This document shows positions 21,038 through 31,626 of a DNA stretch of 64,000 bases, one piece after another. A program made the translations under genes and the position numbers. Below the pieces are notes generated by a model that saw only the letters and a program-made list of their open reading frames with translations, did not search any database and was not told the DNA's origin. The first letter of the stretch is position 1. Each line of letters begins with the position of its first letter. The stretch covers positions 62,001 through 126,000 of the forward strand of contig MU385938.1 of the NCBI GenBank assembly GCA_022497145.1, read 5' to 3'. The DNA is from Rostrohypoxylon terebratum (Eukaryota; Ascomycota; Sordariomycetes; Xylariales; Hypoxylaceae).

Positions 21038-22557
21038 GCCGCAAGCACCTGCCGCTATCTTGTACCATAGAAAGAAATTACCAAAAAAAATATGTTCTCC
21101 ACAACTCGCCTTGCGAGTTCCCGAAACCGTCTGATATGAAACTCGCCTCATTCATTGGGCGGCAAGACATGCTGCCTCGGACTTGTCATCTGTCTATCTA
21201 CCTATACATACTAGTACTACTCTGCTGATCGAAATATCGTCATAGATTGCGCCCGCCGCGGTAATGTATGTGCCTAGAGATGCGACCAGCAGGTTATTTG
21301 CAGCTTGTACAACATCACGACAAAAAAAATGGGCCGTAATGCAATTTTCCGTGTACAACCCTGACAACTGTCTTGCAGTATAGCCCGGGAGTTCTGTATG
21401 AAGTCATCTATTCAATGGGAAAATGGATGTTACCGCCTCCTCTCTTGGGCACCCATCGTATATCAAACGCAACTATCCGTTGCGCATCCAGCCGCGCTGC
21501 AGAAAGCCCTTTTCGTCCACGTCCAGCTTCACCTATGTGACTCAAGCAATCCACTCCCCCTAGCCCTACAAAGAAACGTGTCATCAATGCTGAAATTTGA
21601 TAGGACCGCACTAGTTGAGACATTTCCTGCAACCAGCCTCACCGACCGGGGCGCCGCATTTGCCACGGGATGTGGAAGAGGTCGTTGGCGGCTAGTGCCC
21701 ATAACTCCGGAACTCCGGAACTCCGAGTGAAGTTGACCGGTTCCTTGCCGCCGACTTACCTGCAAAGAAACATGTTTAACTGTTGGAGATATCTGACTCA
21801 ACGCTTGGTACCAACAAAGAAAGTTGCTGTCTTCTGATGCCAGACCGCGCGTCCCGAAGAAGCGGTCTCAAGCTATTGCAGAGCTGCCATCGGGATGTTA
21901 CTTGTGGGCTAGGTTGACGACAGGATCTAGGCCCAACCAAGGTTCCGGTCTCGTAAGTCTCGTGCTTCCCGAGTCGTTGGCGACTAGATGTCATTCCCAG
22001 TCTTAGACACCGAGTGAGTGGGTGCCTGGGGACCGATCGCTCCAGTTTCCATGATGTAACCGGTCTTTCGAAAGGATGGCTTCATCGGTTTCCATCCATG
22101 TCGACCAACTATAGCTCGCTCAATAAATATATATATCACCGCGTACTACCGAACCCTACTTCTTTTCATCTCCATCTTCATTTCTAATACAACGTTTCCA
22201 CCTATATTTTAATTCTATCGACTTTCTCATTCATTCATTCATTAGACCACACGAAGTCTGGCTACTTCGTTACTCTACCACATTCCTCCAGTTCATTATC
22301 ACTTCTTACTACCACCTATTGTCCTGCTCCTACAGCGGGCCATAGCCTACATCATCTCAATTCCATTTGTCGTACATTCTATACATTCATTCTTAGGTCT
22401 TCGAATCGCCGCCCCCTCAACCAACATATACTATCTCATAACTACCTATCTTACTGTCACAAAAAGAAAGAAAAAAACGGAACACATACTCCTAAAACCG
22501 CCCCAACAGTTCTATCACTATCACGATCCCCTAATTCAATTAATTCACTCCTATATA
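21038..22557. other. Intergenic after ALG6, ending in an orphan promoter-like leader
   Basis: The first part holds no supported gene. An 8-bp unit AACTCCGG is repeated nearly three times at 21703-21726. From about 22120 the sequence looks like a promoter: AAATATATATAT at 22126-22137, then about 400 nt rich in C, T and A without long frames. This leads to a short frame at 22558. Confidence 0.45.
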
Positions 22558-22638
22558 ATGACACTTCCTCGGTCCCTAATCAAGGATACTCATAATAACA
22601 AGCTTGGAACACCCAATCCGTTAATAATCCAAGTATAG
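22558..22638 (+). CDS. Tiny open frame after a promoter-like leader (possibly a gene remnant)
   Basis: An ATG in fair context (A at -3) opens a 26-codon frame, MTLPRSLIKDTHNNKLGTPN, that ends at a TAG. It directly follows a TATA-like box and a CT-rich leader of the kind seen before real genes in this window. The kinase relic on the other strand begins just downstream. It may be the truncated start of a lost gene, an upstream frame of a non-coding transcript, or chance. I recognise no family. Confidence 0.2.
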   Translation: MTLPRSLIKDTHNNKLGTPNPLIIQV

Positions 22639-22664
22639 TCGAGTTTATCCTTTAGCTTCAAAGG

Positions 22665-23390
22665 TTCAACGCAGGTTCGCGTTGCTTGGAGGGTACATCC
22701 TCATATCCTCATGGATATTCCGGATCACTCCAATCTCGCGATCTGTCAGCAGACACGAACTTTCGAAGCAGCTGAGGAAGTGTTGCAACGTACCGGCATT
22801 CTAGAGAGCGTTAAAGTGCCGTTCGAGGATAGGCCTCTCCTGGTCATATTCGACATCGGAATCTCCCAACGTCCGTATCCACACGGCTGCTCCTTTATTG
22901 CTACTAGCTTGCCGGTCGTGAGCTCTGTTGCTGAATAGGCGGTCCCATAGGCCCCGCGGCCAATTTTGTCCATGATCATGTAATTTCCAGTACGACGTTT
23001 ATATGGATGAGGCAGTACATCGAGCGGCAATACAACTGGCAGCTGGTTACGCTTTGCGAAGCTTATGGATACCCATGAGAAGAACTAGTTTGGAAAGGTG
23101 GTAAAGATGTGGTAGCCTAAGTCGCTGGTCGAGATCATCAGCCGTACTACCCCACATCCCATATCGTCGGTCCATGCTCCCGTATAAACGGCGTTGCAGA
23201 TATTTGCTACGCCACGGCCCTTAGAGCATGGGAAGTCCCGCCTTCGAATCGGCTCGAAATCGCAACGAACCCAGTCCTCTGACCGATTTTCTCCAGCTCC
23301 TCTGTTACCCTATTCATGCGCGGGAACATAAACACGGCCGGCATAATAGCCTATCACGTGTTCCTTCCCATAATCGCCGTATCCTCATAT
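22665..23390 (-). pseudogene. Protein kinase relic (N-terminal region plus ATP-binding lobe)
   Basis: One reading frame stays coding-like for about 180 codons from 23390 to about 22840. It includes a glycine-rich loop (DKIGRGAYGTAYSATELTTG) and the following invariant-lysine strand (KLVAIKEQ), both typical of the kinase N-lobe. Upstream of this lie about 120 codons of protein-like sequence (for example CDFEPIRRRDFPCSKGRG, TSDLGYHIFTTFPN). In-frame stops interrupt it at 23387-23385 (TGA), 23312-23310 (TAG) and 23087-23085 (TAG). After KEQ the likely continuation shifts frame (SDVEYDQERPILERHFNAL) and meets another stop at 22803-22801. The C-lobe with the catalytic loop and DFG motif is missing. 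The three stops and the ATP-loop segment share exactly one frame, which is hard to get by chance. The subfamily is unknown. Confidence 0.65.
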
Positions 23391-24268
23391 CTCATCAATC
23401 ATACAATGCCTTTGTCATGAACCCCTAGAAGGGATTAGGCTATTGCCTCTTAGAGGTTGCCCAACCTCTAAGACCTCCCACGGTCTTACGTAACAACTTA
23501 CCTGGTACCTAGCTATCTAGTCTATAGTTAGCTTCCAATAGGTAGATATTTAGAAGACCTAAGTTATGACCATCTCGCATGGGGGTAGCCGGGACAGACG
23601 ACTTGATCGATCGAATAGTCTCAAACAGATCATCTCTAGTTGCTGAAATAGACAAATATTAGAAGTTTTTGAAGCTCAAGTATTAAAATAAATTCCTCAT
23701 AGTCAACCTACTTATACTCAATACCATACATTTCAAACCCAATCGATCCATACTTTCTCGTGCTCATAAAATATGTAAGCAGTATCAGTCAATATCAGTC
23801 AAGCAGATAGGTCATGGAATCAACAATTCAATAGATTCACCCATAGTACACATTACAAATGCCGATACACACGTACACGCATATACACGTACCAATAATC
23901 CTAGTAGTGTCATTTCCTCAAGTTGTATAGACTTCCAATCCCCCCTCCCCTCCCCCATCATCCCCCTTTGCGCAGCCAAGAACACACCTCTCCCTCTCAT
24001 GGCGAGTTAGGTGAGAACAAATATGGCGGAGTCTTCGTCTCTTTTCTTCCCGGCTGAACAATCAACCACAACTCTTCTTCATTTCATTTTCTGTTGTTCT
24101 TGTATAAAAACCCTCGCTTCTTACGCCCGTTACGCCCACAAAAATGTGTTCATTTCATTGTTGCCCCCCCCGGTCGGCATCGGCACACGTGCGGAAGATA
24201 TATATATATATATACCTATATATAAACCTAGCTAAAGCTCACAAAAATTTGTGTGTATGTGATATGTG

Positions 24269-24299
<31 letters not shown>

Positions 24300-24365
24300 A
24301 TCGCGATGCGGAGAGTGCCAAGGGCAAGAAGTCTTCTCGACGGGCTAGCCTTCCCCTCGGATCGC
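23391..24365. other. Intergenic, kinase relic to ERV29, with microsatellites
   Basis: No gene could be supported. Near the right end are an AT dinucleotide run (24198-24214) and a (TG)14 run (24272-24299). The TG run lies 67 bp beyond the ERV29 stop and would be CA repeats in that transcript's 3' region. Confidence 0.5.
24272..24299. repeat. (TG)14 microsatellite
   Basis: Fourteen uninterrupted TG units lie in the presumed 3' untranslated region of the ERV29-like gene. Shorter interrupted GT/GATATGT units precede it from 24251. The length is likely to vary between strains. Confidence 0.95.
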
Positions 24366-25514
24366 CTAGTAGACCTTCTTCTTCTCGTCGATGCTGAACT
24401 GGCCTGGGCCGCTGTTAACGAGCAGGAGAAGACCACCGACGATGGACAGGATCTGGAAGAAGTCGTATTTGGCGAAGTCCTTGTGGGGGTGGTGTTCGTG
24501 GAGCTGCACACAACGTTAGCATACCCAATTGACCGGAATCCCTCGTTGGGGTAGGTAGAAACTCACGGTCCAGAAGTTGTTCACCAATACATTGAACACA
24601 CTCAGAATGACGACCAACAGAGTGGCGCTGAACTTGGCCTTGAATCCAACGACAACCATGATACAAGCGATCAAGCCAATGACGGAGACGGCAATTCGCC
24701 AGACGGACCACTCTCCGCTGAAGACAAATCCTACGAAGAGGAAGATCAGCAGGACACGACCGGCCAGCTGGAAGTACATCTTGCGGTCCTTCTCGTCGAG
24801 CTGGGGCAGGCCCGCGAACGCCTTGGTCTTCCTAACCCAAGAATCCGACAGCACCATGATCAGCCCGCCGACGACGGACAGGTTTCGGAGGAAAAAGTTG
24901 AGGTCGAAGATGAGGCCGTAGCCGAGGGCCTGGGTGACGACGACGCCAACGAGACCGGCGACGGCGTAGTCGGAGTGCTTTCGGATGATGACCATGGTGG
25001 AGCAGGCGAACATGGTTACGACGTTCACGATCAGAAAGAGGTGCGTTAGGCCGTTCGGGACTGGCGATTCGGGTCAGTTTACTAAGGGGGAAGCTATACA
25101 TCAAGTCGGTATACCACGTACTATGCCTATAGGAGTTCAGGTACACGAGCTGGTCGTTCCATTGCGTTATGATTCGCAGGGCGTCCTCCAGGAATGTGAC
25201 CACGATCAGGAATCGCCCAATCGCTGGTAGATATCTGTGAAAAGTCGCGCGTTAGCCTCGCCTCGACTCTACGTGATCCCAAACAGCTAAATATAAGAAT
25301 ACACAGCTCGTAGAATGTATAGACGTGCGGAGGGCGAAAATGGGGGAACGTACGGCTTGATCGGTTCACTGATGGTATCCAAAATGTCCTCGATCTTACT
25401 AGTTTGTTCCCTGATCGCGTCTAAGGGACTTGGGTCGGCGGCTTCGGGTTTGGGGCCACCAAAGGGGTTCGGTCCACCGAGGTGGTAGCCGGCTGTACCT
25501 CTGATCTGGGCCAT
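24366..25514 (-). CDS. ERV29: ER cargo receptor of the ERV29/SURF4 family
   Basis: ERV29/SURF4 proteins are multispanning receptors that load soluble cargo into COPII vesicles leaving the ER. Four exons join in frame: 25514-25354, 25234-25122, 25060-24567 and 24503-24366 (301 aa). Introns have GTACGT or GTGAGT donors and AG acceptors, and phases 2, 1 and 0 match. Family landmarks are YLPAIGRFLIVVTFLEDALR, QWNDQLVYLNSYRH, VSGGL-like turns (NLSVVGGLIMVLSD) and the terminal block FAKYDFFQILSIVGGLLLLV. The protein has about seven hydrophobic segments. It ends KKKVY, so the last four residues (KKVY) form a KKXX retrieval signal for COPI, as expected of a cycling ER receptor. The N-terminal 45 residues are a cytosolic Pro/Gly-rich head. 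Confidence 0.95.
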
Positions 25515-27678
25515 TGTTCGTTGATCGCGGTATTATTGTCGCCCAGGCCAGCTGTATATGCGCAAGACAGCGAGATTGCAGACGACAGTGGTGCGATGAA
25601 TGTAAATATAGGGTTGGGAGTGGGTGGGAGAGCTGGCTGTTATGATCAGACGGAAGAAGAGGGAAAGGGTTGTCAGCGAATGGAAGAGAAGAGGATAGGG
25701 AGAGAGAAGAGGACAAGCCGGGGGTTAGAAGTCGAGTCGAGGTAGGAAAAGTGAAGACGTCGACTTAAAGCTTGGTGAATTTGTGTTGACGATAGGTATG
25801 TTGTGAGTTACCTAACTCTTCTTTTTAGGGAAAAAAAAGAGAGGGAAATATGGAAAATCGTCGATTCACCAAGCCTTTCGAACGATGTGATTATAATTCG
25901 ATGGTTTCTTCTCTTTTAGTATGTGCTAGACAACCGTGTCCTCAATTGAGCTTGTACTATCCAAGTACAGAATGTACAGAAATGTACACGAAAAAGTACT
26001 TGACACTTTTTAGAAAAGGTACTACTAACTACAACTAGTACAACTTAGTACCTGATGCAAGGCCAAACTTCCGACATGCCAGATTGGTTCAATTGGTTCA
26101 TTGGTTCACTTATTTCGCTGACTTTGACTCAGCTAATACCTAAAATGGTATGGTTTCTACGCACTGACCATTCACCCTTCTCCGGAAAGCTCCTCGAAAC
26201 CCTCCCTGCAAATTCCCTGAAAGCTCCCTTGAGTTAACGAGGAACTTCTCCGAGCTTGAACCTCTAGGCCAAAGTAGCTCCAAGTCTCTACCAACTCAAA
26301 GTACTGTTTCATCTGCCAACCCCACTTAGGTACATCACAGTTCCATGGGTGATGGGATGAGGCTTGGATTAGGCGGATCCATCGAAGCTTAAATACGTCG
26401 GTTCTAGGTATATCCGTAGCCGACTGTTACTTGCTTTAGCTAGCGGCTTTAACGGACTTGCCGTGGTACGCCTAGTAGAACCTTAGTACAATCCCTACAA
26501 CCTCGAGATCTGCGCTACTTCCATACTTTGCCGCAAGCTGCCAAAAATAACCCTCCATCTTTGGCGTAAGCACATAATTCAACCACTGGGCATTCACCAT
26601 TCCCATTCTTGGTAAATACGCCAAGTACACCGAAGGCTATATAGTAAGTTGTAACAGCTTCTCCTATACCGCTGATTGGACATCGCAGAGACATGATTGG
26701 GGTGAAATGGGAAATATCGCAAAATCGAAGCGGGGAAATACAATCAGATTGCGCCCGTAGATCAGCACCACCGTTACCATTCCATGAGCCCACTCCATCC
26801 ATTTACTGCGCCTTAGGAAGACTTCTGGAAACTCCTGCTTAGATCCCACAACAGGTCAGAATAGGTACACAAGCTTATTTCGTCTCATCAATGAACAACT
26901 AACCTCCAAGTTATGAACGGTGTACTCCTATACTTTCAACCCCTTTATCGTCGATGTAACTCAACCCACTATAATATAAGTCTTCCATGGGCGACACACC
27001 TATACCAAATCATAGCTATCAATTGGTTGGTATCCAGTTACTACCGCTCAAGGCAACGCGCCTCCGGGTATCGTGAACTTAAACGCCGCAGCCAATATTC
27101 ACAATCAATCGAATATGTATTATAGGCTAACAAACACGAGGCGTGGCGTATATCATCATCGAACCATTCATTATGTTTACATATTTAAAATGGTAGAGCA
27201 GAGTCATCATACCCGCGCCTAATGCTATTTGCATACATAATCGTAGCATTCATAAGTTTGCGGCCTCCGAATCCAGCACAATATGATTGTTGCGTTCCTG
27301 CCATAGGTCCTCACATCCCCAATCGCCGTGCTGCTCCCGTATCAAGCAAACACGTATCTGTTATGTAAGCAAATACGAGTAGTCACTCGATAATATGAAG
27401 CTTCTCCTTTTTCAATCGTCAGCCCCCTCGGCGCGGGTATTCGTATACCTCATCATCAAGCTCGGCGTAGCAGCTAGGTTTGAACGGTGAGTAGTAGTGA
27501 TGTTACTTTCCCCGAATCACCCTGCCAGACGATCATGAAGAGGCGACAATAGCATCTCAGTGTCGGCCCGGAATCGCAAAGGACTCGACCATCGCGGTAG
27601 GGAGTAATATGTCCATCGTAGGTATCCCCGATTCTCTTCAGAGCAAAGTATGAAAGTCGTGCGGTGAAGCCATCGCAC
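25515..27678. other. Intergenic, ERV29 to the Zn2Cys6 regulator
   Basis: About 2.2 kb without a supported gene. The open frames (for example 26515-26802 minus and 26913-27125 plus) have no recognisable features. The segment at 27474-27678 could be extra 3' sequence of the regulator (see findings). Confidence 0.5.
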
Positions 27679-29111
27679 TCACGCAATAATCAACGAATCG
27701 ATACTCGCCTTCGCAATCGCAATAACCCTCAAACAAGTCGGCGTCTCGCCGGGCTCATGCATCCTAAACCCACACTTCGGCGGCTCCCACGCGCCCTTGC
27801 GCATCAACGCATCCATAACCGCGTGCCTCGCCCTACTCTTCTGCTCCATCTGCAGCACGATATCCTTCAACCCTATATGCAGCGGCATGGCCTCGGTGTC
27901 CATATCGACCCTGCACTCGCTAAGCCCATAAACATCGACCTTGAGCAGCGCGCGCACAGTAAGCCGCCACATCGCGGGCTCCATCTCGCGATGCTCCAGC
28001 GTCGCCGCCCTGACGCACTCCTCCGCGCTCGCGTCCGCCCACAGTATGCCCCCGAACCCGTGCAGCTTGAACACGAGCCTCCGCCGCTCCGCCGTCGCCC
28101 GACACGTCTCCTCGTCCACCGCGACCAGGATCCGCTGGTACGCGTGCACGATCGACGGGATCAGCGCCGCCAGCAGCATCAGGTTCTGGAAGTTCCGCGT
28201 CACCTCCCCCGCGCTCCCGCTCTCCGCCGGCTCGATCTGGAAGCTGCACACCGGGCAGTACACCACGTCGTACGCCGTCCGCGTCGCGCGCCGCGCGTGC
28301 CGCAGCGCTTCTTCCACCCCCGACGGCACTTTCTGCATCGCTTCGAGCGCCAGGTATAGCGCTGCCGTGTGCGCGCACGTCTGTGTCGGTTGTGTGACGG
28401 CGCCGGTATTGGTAGTGGAGCTGTGGTTACACACGCCGCTGCCGCTGTTACTGCCGATGCTCTCGGGTGTGCCGACAGTGTCGGGGGAAAGCGTGGGGAC
28501 GTGATCTGCGGGAGGGGGTTCGAGGACGAAGAGCGAGGGGTCGATGTTCGAATTCGAGAAGGACGGGTTATGTTGCGGTAACGGGTCGAAGCCGATATCC
28601 CCTAAACTATCCCCTGTGTAACCGAACGAGAACTGGTACCCTTTATCCTGGGGTTGTATTGCCAATGCATTTTCTAAATCATTATTATTATTATTATTAT
28701 TACCGCTCCCCATATTATCGTAATTCATATAATCGATGTCGCCGCTAGCTAGTATGTTGAGAAAAGCGAGCCCGGGATCGGCGGTGTCGGCCGGGATCTC
28801 CGTCATGGTGTTCTTGCTTGCCGGGGCCGCGACCGAGTTCTCGGTATTCGTCTCGTCTCGGGGCCGTTTTCGCGGCCGACCCATAGGTTTCTGCGGGGAG
28901 TAGTGGCAGGTGATGCCTTCGCGCTTGCATCGCGAGCAGCCTTCGGGCTCCTTGGTGCAAGCTAGCTTACGCGTGCCTGTGGTAAATGTAAGTCCGAATG
29001 AAGATTCGAGACGTGGGTTAGTAGTAGGCTGGCACAAAACGTACGACATTCATCGCAGGCCCTATGCCTGGGACCGCAGTCAGCGACGCTAGTTGTTGCC
29101 GTCGTCGACAT
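27679..29111 (-). CDS. Zn2Cys6 fungal transcription factor (AflR-like C-terminal region)
   Basis: This is a nuclear DNA-binding regulator. Exon 1 (29111-29045) encodes the start of the binuclear zinc cluster and joins exon 2 (28976-27679) in phase 1 across a 68-nt GTACGT...CACAG intron. The spliced cluster reads CDECRTRKLAC, then TKEPEG, CSRC and KREGITC. Its spacing is CX2CX6CX6CX2CX6C, the Gal4-type fold. It is followed by a basic GRPRKRPRD linker (about residues 53-61) and a long low-complexity region with seven consecutive Asn. The C-terminal half (CAHTAALYLALEAMQKVPSG, YCPVCSFQIEP) resembles regulators of secondary-metabolite clusters such as AflR, but no biosynthetic cluster flanks it here. 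The length is 454 aa. The stop codon overlaps a perfect GTGAGT donor, so a longer spliced form cannot be excluded. Confidence 0.85.
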
Positions 29112-29859
29112 TGTCAATCGACACAAAAAAACTTCACTCGCTACCCCTTCACTCGTACTCGTATCTGCGTGGGTATTTCTCCCTATATATATATAATATT
29201 TTTTTTGATTATATCTTACATGGAATGGAAATATTTAAAAGTTGAAGAGACGATCAAAAAGCGAAGCATGCGGTGAAACCGTCGGAAGTTGTGCTAAGCC
29301 TTCAGGCTTGGACTTCCAGGGTCCCCAGCAGCTGCCCAGGACCACCAGGGTCGCATCTGATTCGTAAGCTCGACTTTTGCCTTGTCTTCATCTGTCGCTT
29401 TCCTGCATTCGGTAAGTGGGCTGGCTGAGATAAGATTGGGTACCTCGAAACTTGCTCAAAATACTTGGAACTACTCTAAATATAGTAGGTGGGTGAAGTG
29501 TCTTGGATCATCTCGAACGTACATGCCCAGTCCCTGTCACTTTGGTCGAGGGGAATTGTGGCTTGTGAGACGCCACGGGCTTCTTTCGCGTCTTCGAGTT
29601 CTTCGAGTTCTTCGAGTTCTTCAAGTTACGTGGTAGATTGCAGATTGGAGCATATTCCAGATAGATTCTCATTCCCAAGGTCAAACATCTGTTCATCCGG
29701 GCCAAGTCAATTAATATTCGTTACTCATATCTACTTGCGCCTACTAAGAGCCACTCTCCCCGACCAGTAGGATCCAAATTCCAAGAGGTCTAGTAACCAT
29801 CGGAAGCCCCAAGGTAGGAAAGCCGCCTGAACCAGACCGATGCCCGGTCTCCGCTCCGC
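29112..29859. other. Intergenic, Zn2Cys6 regulator to the Pro-rich gene
   Basis: This holds the promoter of the regulator and the 3' flank of the Pro-rich gene. It contains a 9-bp tandem repeat (TCTTCGAGT, four copies, the last with one change) at 29591-29626. No gene was seen. Confidence 0.55.
29591..29626. repeat. 9-bp tandem repeat, four copies
   Basis: Units TCTTCGAGT at 29591, 29600 and 29609, and TCTTCAAGT at 29618. The unit length is a multiple of three, but no supported coding frame covers it. Confidence 0.9.
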
Positions 29860-31626
29860 TCACGCTTTCGTCCGACTTGTGCGGATTTCCCTGCCACGTT
29901 CGTCCTTTGAATTCTCCTGTTGCATCTCACCAACGACTCTCAAGTCAGCTAAGAACCGTCGGATCCTCAACCCTGTTTTATCTCGGATGGCCTCATCATA
30001 CGTGTTGTCTGCTGCCGCGCGTATGGCGACTTGAAGCCCTTTGATAACATCTCTGTCATTGATATCTGCATCGTTGTAATTGAAGAAGGCGTCTAAGTTG
30101 TTCAAGAGCTCCTCTGTGGTAGGTTGCTGAGGCAATTTAGGTAGTGTCTTATCTACCAGGGGACCAATTGGGGACTGCTTAGGGTGCGGACTTGCGGAGT
30201 TTCGAGTGGGTTTAGGCGGAAGTGGCAACGGCTTCGGCTTTGCATCGGGAGAATTAGTTGGCAGCTTTTTCTGGTTTGGAAAAATGATTTCTTCCGTCGA
30301 CCGGGGCCGACATGGTTGAGTAGCTGTAGGGGGTTGTTGACCGGACTCTTGTTGAGGATGCGACTCATTTTGATTCGTATTTTCTATTAGAGTTGATGGG
30401 CGACTGCGTAACCAGTCCAATCTGTCTGCTTGCCGTTCCATCCTGTCGAGTTGCTCAGAAACTTCGTCTAATGCCCGTTCCAATGATGATGGGCGACGAC
30501 TAGCATGTCGTGCCGGGTGAGGTAATGAAGGTACCGTGGAGGTAGTTGTCTGCGGTGACGCGCCCTGTGATTGCTGGCCAAATGTAGGACTCGGTACCGG
30601 CTTACCCTTCGGTTCAGGGGGGGGATGTATCTGGATTGGCGCGTGGACAGAACGAGCTGGCGAGCTTTCCTTCTCTTCCTCGATGGTTTCAGGGCGAGGT
30701 TTTCGAGGGGTAGTCCCATCTTTCCTGTGTAAGCCTGTGTGTGTTGCGGATTGCCTCGACACAGGCCCGGGACTAGCTCGCGGATTTACGAATTCAGGAG
30801 GTGGTTCATCATATTTTGGTCTGACAACCTCCGGTCGCTCTGGTCGTGGCGGTGGTCCCGATGCGTAAACAGCTTTGGCGAACGGTCTAATCGGCCTCGG
30901 GGGAGGATTGATAGGTTTAGGAGGAGCGGGAGGCAAAGCTGGCAGGTCTTTAAAAGCATGAGGCTTGCGAAGGCCGGTCACTTTTTGTGGACCTTGTGGG
31001 CTTATAGCTTTCGCCCGGCTTTGACATTGCATATCCCTAGCGGTTGACCGTGGCTGCGGCCGTTGCAGTACATGATGTTCGGCGTGAACTTCTGTCGTTG
31101 GCGATTTCTTTTTCAACCACGGAAAAGGGCCCATTTTACCTTGAGATGGCGATTTCTGCTTTGACACGCATTGTAGGGTTGGAATTGTCTCGGTGATGCC
31201 GCCGCCCGGGGTAAATTCAACATACGACCCAAAACTCGAACATGATTCCTCGCTCTTAGCATAGTATTGCCGATCCAAGTCGGTACTCGTTCCCACCGGT
31301 TTTTCTACGACCCTTGGCGTATGATTTATAGGCACTCGAAGACTCCTGGGCTTGATTGGAGACCGCTGACTTTGTTCTGCTGATGTCACGGCGAGCCCAG
31401 CTTTTTGAAATTCTTTCCGATATGGCAGTAACTGCTGGATTGTATGATATGACGATTTCGACTCTGATTCAGTAGGTGTCATAGCTGGAGCCACACCAGC
31501 TGCTTTAGCAGCCTCCGCATATTTTGTGAGCTGTCTCGTGAAACGGTTCAAGGTTTTGCGCTGGCTCGACGTCCGTGTTGGTATATCTGGTGGGTATTCA
31601 GATTTCACCATCTTATCTCGAGGCAT
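29860..31626 (-). CDS. Large proline-rich hypothetical protein (downstream part of a broken longer gene)
   Basis: This is a 588-codon single-exon frame. The N-terminal 100 residues look conserved (EYPPDIPTRTSSQRKTLNRF, YHTIQQLLPYRKEFQKAGLA), a block I associate with uncharacterised proteins of filamentous ascomycetes. The middle is Pro-rich and disordered (LPALPPAPPKPINPPPRPIR). A short coiled-coil-like piece (LERALDEVSEQLDRMERQAD) follows, and a structured C-terminus closes it (NLDAFFNYNDADINDRDVIK). No enzyme motif is visible. The frame continues upstream beyond a single TAG at 31680-31678, so the ATG at 31626 may be only an internal methionine of a once longer protein. Function is unknown. 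Confidence 0.6.
   Translation of the reverse strand: MPRDKMVKSEYPPDIPTRTSSQRKTLNRFTRQLTKYAEAAKAAGVAPAMTPTESESKSSYHTIQQLLPYRKEFQKAGLAVTSAEQSQRSPIKPRSLRVPINHTPRVVEKPVGTSTDLDRQYYAKSEESCSSFGSYVEFTPGGGITETIPTLQCVSKQKSPSQGKMGPFPWLKKKSPTTEVHAEHHVLQRPQPRSTARDMQCQSRAKAISPQGPQKVTGLRKPHAFKDLPALPPAPPKPINPPPRPIRPFAKAVYASGPPPRPERPEVVRPKYDEPPPEFVNPRASPGPVSRQSATHTGLHRKDGTTPRKPRPETIEEEKESSPARSVHAPIQIHPPPEPKGKPVPSPTFGQQSQGASPQTTTSTVPSLPHPARHASRRPSSLERALDEVSEQLDRMERQADRLDWLRSRPSTLIENTNQNESHPQQESGQQPPTATQPCRPRSTEEIIFPNQKKLPTNSPDAKPKPLPLPPKPTRNSASPHPKQSPIGPLVDKTLPKLPQQPTTEELLNNLDAFFNYNDADINDRDVIKGLQVAIRAAADNTYDEAIRDKTGLRIRRFLADLRVVGEMQQENSKDERGREIRTSRTKA

Noticed and set aside
27664..28581. Long plus-strand frames (231 and 187 codons) opposite the Zn2Cys6 gene
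   Set aside because: They mirror GC-rich codons of the regulator on the other strand, have Arg/Pro/His-rich composition and no start context or domain.
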